Shown here: in pieces, positions 60,329 to 64,000 of the stretch | Position numbering within the stretch: position 1 is the first letter of the stretch | How the letters are laid out: the number at the start of each line of letters is the position of its first letter | Assembly (NCBI RefSeq): GCF_014207655.1 | Contig: NZ_JACHHJ010000002.1 | Location: 124,001 to 188,000 of the forward strand | Length of the DNA: 64,000 bases | Direction of reading: 5' to 3' | DNA from: Geomicrobium halophilum | GTDB taxonomy: Bacteria > Bacillota > Bacilli > Bacillales > Marinococcaceae | The notes under the pieces: generated by a model | Told to the model about the DNA's origin: nothing | Database searches by the model: none | Seen by the model: only the letters and a program-made list of their open reading frames with translations | Position numbers and translations under genes: made by a program

Positions 60329-62881
60329 ATGAAAGCAGTTCTAGCCAATAAATTTATGCTGATGCCTTTATGTATCGGTTTATTATTAGTAGTGCAGGTG
60401 ATCGGCACTTTTTTATTAAATCTTGTACAAGAGGCGTTGAGGCTTTTACAAACGTTTCCGAACATCGAAGAACCCTTAACCTTAGAATGGGATTATTTCA
60501 CCACGTTTCAGATTACCGAACACCCTTGGTTTTATGGCATAACATCCGTTTTGGGATTGATGCTCGTTGGCATTACGATTTATAAACTTACGAGTAACTT
60601 CGCATCCATTAGCCGCGATGAAAAAGGCTCCCAACGGTTTGCGACCAAGCAAGAAGTGGCCGAACAATATAAAAAGATTCCTGAGAAGGAAAAAAGCTAT
60701 CCCGGTAAAGGCGGGGGCGTTATTGCGCACAAGGGACACGCTCATTTTATCGATGATGGAGCCGTTCATAACATGGTGATTGGCACCACTCGTTCCGGGA
60801 AAGGGCAACTGTATGTGGACCCTACCATCGATGCATACGCAAGGGCTGAACAAAAACCAAGCATGATTATCAATGATATGAAGGGTGAACTTTTTGTTCG
60901 CTTCAAAGAGAGGTTAGAACAGCGCGGGTTTGACGTGTTGGCGCTCAATATGATGAATCCGATGCAAAGCATGAGTTATAATCCTTTGCAATTGATTAAA
61001 GACGCTTACAAGGAAGGCAATTATTCGGTGGCGGAAACCTTGTGTGAATCGCTTACGCACATGCTCTATTATAATCCGCAGGTCAAAGATCCCATGTGGC
61101 AAAATAGTGCGATGTCACTTGTGAACGCGATGATCTTGGCGGTGACCGAAGATTGCATAAAAAACAAGGAAGAAGATAAAATCACCCTTTATACCGTTGC
61201 GAACATGTTGTCTGAACTCGGATCGAAGGAATTGCCACATCCGTCGAATCCCAAGATCGCCGTCAACGCCTTGGATCAATATTTTCAGGATCTTCAACAG
61301 GATAGCGTGGCGAAAATGCAGTATGCGACGAGTAACTTTGCCAAAGGCAATACACGCTCGGGAATCTTTACGACAGCCATGGCAGAACTTCGACGCTTCA
61401 CCTTGAGCGAACAAGCGAAAATGACCGCGAAAAACTTCCTTGATTTGAAAAAGGTTGGTTTTGGCCAATCCATCGAAGGCAGGGGCGCCCCCTTTTCCAA
61501 AGTAACGGTAACGTTTCCGGACGGTACACAGGAAACGAACCAAACCGGCGAGGGAGGTTATTGGGTGGTCCATTTCCAAGGAACGCTCCGGGAAAACGAT
61601 GCCTTGAGCGTTGAACATGATCCCAATCCTCTTTCAAAGCAAGCCTACAAAAAGCGAACGAAAGAACAAAAAGCAAAGATCCAAGAGGAACAGACACGCA
61701 TCGAAGCAACGATAAATACGGTGAACAAGGAAACGGGCGAAACGTCACTGGAACAGGAAAACCATCCGGACGTCGGCATCACGGAGGTGGTGAGTTTCAA
61801 TCGACCGGTGGCGCTGTTTATGATCACCCCGGATTATGATGATTCCACACATGTACTCCCATCCATGTTTGTGGATCAATTGTACTTCACGTTGGCAAAA
61901 CACGCATCGATGGCGAAAGGGCAAACATGTCAGCGCGAAGTCGTTTTTATGCTCGATGAGTTTGGGCAAATGCCGGCGATATCAGGCATGGGGTCAAAAA
62001 TGACGGTGTCCCTAGGTCGAAACATTCGCTTTCATCTCGTCGTGCAGAGTTATGCGCAACTCAAAGACAAATATGGGGAAGACGTTCAAAACACCCTTCG
62101 CGGGAATTGCGGCAATCACATCTACATCATGACCGCCGACGTGGAGACAGCCAAACACTTCGCAGAAAAACTCGGCGATGAAACACGGGAAGTTGAAACT
62201 CGGTCCGGCACACCGTTTTCCCTAAAAAAAGCGAAAACCGATAACACGGAAGGTCGAAAACTTTTAGATGCGAATGAACTGATGGAAATCAAGCAAGGGC
62301 ATACGGTCGTTTCTCGAACGATGAAGCGTGAAACGCAAGATGGCAAGCAAAAGATTCGTCCGTTCCCCATCTATAATAAAGGCATGCCTTATGCCTATCA
62401 GTATTTAAACTTGGATGCCGAACGATCCATTACCGATGTGGAGGTAGACACGCCGCATCGACACATCCGATTGTCGGATCTTGTTATGGATTTTTCCTTT
62501 TTAACAGGCGAAGCATCGCTGGATAATAACGAAGAAAGGAAAAAAGCCCCCGAAAGCAAAGAAACAAAGGGATCAACATCGCCGCAGAAGGATACAGCGA
62601 GGGAAGAAGGCTGGAAACAAACGCCTGTATCTGAGGTGTTAACCGGTTCTTTATGGACAATGGCGATGGATCGGATAGCTCCGTCGATGGATGCGGATGA
62701 AGAAAAGATACAAACGATGTCGGTCAATGATTTTCTCCAAATAATAAAGATGCTAGGCGATTCAGACGAGGTGGATAAAAACACCTATGCAGCGATTCGA
62801 AAAGCCATTGATCAGTACATTGAATCGTGGGAAGATAATGAGGAAACCCATAAAGATACCATCAAAGAAGCTGTCAGCTAA
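60329..62881 (+). CDS. VirD4/TraG-family type IV coupling protein with an Ig-like insert
   Basis: 850 residues. Two membrane segments (about 8-35 and 70-92), Walker A GTTRSGKGQLYVDP near residue 152, NDMKGELF, a Walker B-like FMLDEFGQMPAI near residue 540, and QSYAQLKDKYGE. Between about 380 and 432, inside the motor region, GAPFSKVTVTFPDGTQ and GGYWVVHFQGTL look like a bacterial Ig-like (Big) domain. The protein delivers the relaxase-DNA complex to the channel. AAAGGAGG lies 12 bases before ATG 60329; TTG 60317 touches that site. Confidence 0.9.
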   Translation: MKAVLANKFMLMPLCIGLLLVVQVIGTFLLNLVQEALRLLQTFPNIEEPLTLEWDYFTTFQITEHPWFYGITSVLGLMLVGITIYKLTSNFASISRDEKGSQRFATKQEVAEQYKKIPEKEKSYPGKGGGVIAHKGHAHFIDDGAVHNMVIGTTRSGKGQLYVDPTIDAYARAEQKPSMIINDMKGELFVRFKERLEQRGFDVLALNMMNPMQSMSYNPLQLIKDAYKEGNYSVAETLCESLTHMLYYNPQVKDPMWQNSAMSLVNAMILAVTEDCIKNKEEDKITLYTVANMLSELGSKELPHPSNPKIAVNALDQYFQDLQQDSVAKMQYATSNFAKGNTRSGIFTTAMAELRRFTLSEQAKMTAKNFLDLKKVGFGQSIEGRGAPFSKVTVTFPDGTQETNQTGEGGYWVVHFQGTLRENDALSVEHDPNPLSKQAYKKRTKEQKAKIQEEQTRIEATINTVNKETGETSLEQENHPDVGITEVVSFNRPVALFMITPDYDDSTHVLPSMFVDQLYFTLAKHASMAKGQTCQREVVFMLDEFGQMPAISGMGSKMTVSLGRNIRFHLVVQSYAQLKDKYGEDVQNTLRGNCGNHIYIMTADVETAKHFAEKLGDETREVETRSGTPFSLKKAKTDNTEGRKLLDANELMEIKQGHTVVSRTMKRETQDGKQKIRPFPIYNKGMPYAYQYLNLDAERSITDVEVDTPHRHIRLSDLVMDFSFLTGEASLDNNEERKKAPESKETKGSTSPQKDTAREEGWKQTPVSEVLTGSLWTMAMDRIAPSMDADEEKIQTMSVNDFLQIIKMLGDSDEVDKNTYAAIRKAIDQYIESWEDNEETHKDTIKEAVS

Positions 62882-62911
62882 TATAAGGAGGAACCGAAGA
62901 AACCGAACATT

Positions 62912-63088
62912 ATGAACATGATCCAACGTTATCGCGATCAGATCGAAGAAGGCGAGGTTATCACAATCGTTCTGCAAGACGCTGTTGTTACGCTACAACC
63001 GGGCCAAAATGAGGCGCCGGTGGACGCGCTTATTGAAAGCATCGACGAAAGGATCGATGTCACCCAGGAGATGTTTATGGAGGAATAA
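62912..63088 (+). CDS. Small acidic protein between coupling protein and membrane channel gene
   Basis: 58 residues (QRYRDQIEEGEVITIVLQDA, then DALIESIDERIDVTQEMFMEE). AAGGAGG precedes it by about 20 bases, so the spacing is long and a weaker site or another start may be used. Not recognised. Confidence 0.55.
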   Translation: MNMIQRYRDQIEEGEVITIVLQDAVVTLQPGQNEAPVDALIESIDERIDVTQEMFMEE

Positions 63089-63109
63089 CGGTAGGAAAGG
63101 AGGGAGACG

Positions 63110-64000
63110 GTGGAGGAACAAGAACTACTGGACACCTTACGCCAATTTGAAGATGAACTAAATACAGGCAATATCATAAGCTACCTGATCCGATTTCTCG
63201 GCTGGTGGCTTCTTTTAGGTTTTCGGTCGATTGTGAGTGGGATGGAAGGTGTCATTGATGGCGTCCTTGTGCTCTTGGATTTCTTTCAGACTGAACCGGT
63301 GCTTGAATTTCTCCAAACGATTCAGCCCATATTGTATATCCTGCTTGCTCTTGCGCTTGGCCTTATTGCCTATCAGCTTATGTTTCAAAGAGGCCAGCAA
63401 CGCTCGCAAATTCCGGTGAACATTTTCATTTCGATCATGACGGTGACGCTCCTCACGTGGGGGATGAATCAGGCAAGCAGCTTTACCGATAATGCGGTGG
63501 AAGTAGCCTCCGTTGGGGATGATGCGTTTGATATGGCCGATCAAATCGTCCATGATCATATTACTGATATAGCCATTTATGACGAAACCGGCTGGCAAAG
63601 TCCAGATGTGGAAACGCAACACCATGTCGACCCGGAAAGTATCGATCAAATTGATATCAACGAAGAAATCACCGATGATTTTGAAAGAGCAGATGGAGAA
63701 GATTTATCAGAACCAGGTCAAGCGGTACTATCTAACAAAATCGGCATTGAATCCAACGGCGAAGAAGGGTTAGTCCACATTGGCGATGACGGCTGGTTCG
63801 ACTTTTTCTCGGAAAACTATTACCGATGGGACGTGAATTGGGGAACGGCGCTGATTACGCTTGGCGTGATGGCAATCACCATGATCCTCGTATCCATTAA
63901 AATTGCTAAACTATGCTTTGAACTCGCCTTCAACAAAGTCGTTGCGCTGATCATGGCCTATGCGGATATTAGCACCGGTCAACGATTGAAAGAAATCCTC
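63110..64000 (+). CDS. pLS20_p028-like conjugation membrane protein (3' end outside window)
   Basis: At least 297 residues from GTG 63110 (AAAGGAGGGAG upstream); the frame is open at the window end. Membrane segments at about 27-55, 73-92 and 103-120, an acidic outside region (about 130-235, ESIDQIDINEEITDDFERAD), then further segments (GTALITLGVMAITMILVSIKIAKLCFE) and ALIMAYADISTGQRLKEIL. This matches the TrbL/VirB6-like family named after pLS20_p028 (from memory). It would form the inner-membrane channel of the conjugation system. Confidence 0.8.
   Translation, partial: MEEQELLDTLRQFEDELNTGNIISYLIRFLGWWLLLGFRSIVSGMEGVIDGVLVLLDFFQTEPVLEFLQTIQPILYILLALALGLIAYQLMFQRGQQRSQIPVNIFISIMTVTLLTWGMNQASSFTDNAVEVASVGDDAFDMADQIVHDHITDIAIYDETGWQSPDVETQHHVDPESIDQIDINEEITDDFERADGEDLSEPGQAVLSNKIGIESNGEEGLVHIGDDGWFDFFSENYYRWDVNWGTALITLGVMAITMILVSIKIAKLCFELAFNKVVALIMAYADISTGQRLKEIL

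Noticed and set aside
1-64000. CRISPR array
   Set aside because: No series of short equal repeats with unique spacers was seen; the TTTATAAA boxes near 16.9 kb are irregular in spacing and fit a res site.

Overview
The window looks like DNA from a low-GC, spore-forming, probably salt- or alkali-adapted member of the Bacillaceae. Supporting signs are Bacillus-type ribosome binding sites, SpoIIP- and CotF-like sporulation genes, CsoR, Zur and Res-type genes, and very acidic secreted proteins rich in Asp, Glu and Met. The halophile assignment is inference from protein composition; the species cannot be named from the sequence.

Layout: (1) 1-3664 is the distal end of an ICEBs1/Tn916-like integrative conjugative element: a CwlT-like wall hydrolase, a YddI-position protein, a DUF4467-type lipoprotein, an excisionase-like HTH protein and a tyrosine integrase. 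It ends at a 3' fragment of tRNA-Thr(GGT), the probable attachment site. (2) 4153-5739 encodes a secreted LVIVD-repeat protein. (3) 6302-11793 is an arsenic operon arsR-arsB-arsC-arsD-arsA followed by a thioredoxin-reductase-like gene with an internal deletion and a HesB-like gene. A Na/Pi-cotransporter-like gene, a MerR-family regulator with a thioredoxin-like partner, and a CadD (cadmium) remnant follow. (4) 15-24 kb is a patchwork: serine recombinase, Met-rich secreted peptide, a roughly 350-bp direct repeat, DoxX-like membrane protein, CotF- and SpoIIP-like genes, DUF418 protein and small lipoproteins. (5) 24.9-33.7 kb holds a Cys-rich Csp-like copper protein, a two-component system, and a cytochrome c maturation set (CcdA, ResB, ResC, two ResA/TlpA-like thioredoxins). 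(6) 34-41 kb contains a cytochrome-b5-like lipoprotein, an NlpC/P60 protein with Ser in place of the catalytic Cys, Zur-boxed ZnuA, Lgt, a rhodanese, a ferric-reductase-like protein, a broken ZIP transporter and a second Met-rich peptide. (7) 41.8-49.4 kb is a copper island: CopB (CPH type), CopA (CPC type), ferredoxin-like and glutaredoxin/Spx-like proteins, a frameshifted secreted copper-site protein, CopZ and CsoR, with matching CsoR-type boxes before copB and the copA operon. (8) A 5'-truncated group II intron lies at about 49.45-49.94 kb. (9) 50078-64000 begins a second mobile element: integrase, ImmA and ImmR-like genes leftward; rightward an Xre regulator, an excisionase-like protein, a phage-type replication set (DnaD-like, G39P-like, DnaB-like, ArpU-like), then a conjugation module (VirB2-sized membrane protein, VirD4/TraG coupling protein, pLS20_p028-like membrane protein that runs off the end).

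Taken together, the window is a metal- and redox-stress island (As, Cu, probably Cd, Zn) between two conjugative elements, with several decayed genes. The copper section combines export (CopA, CopB), buffering (CopZ, Csp-like, Met-rich peptides), sensing (CsoR and a two-component system) and cytochrome c/thiol maintenance. The most unusual features are the phage-replication/conjugation hybrid, the coupling protein with an apparent Ig-like insert, the two Met-rich peptides, and enzyme-family members missing a key cysteine.
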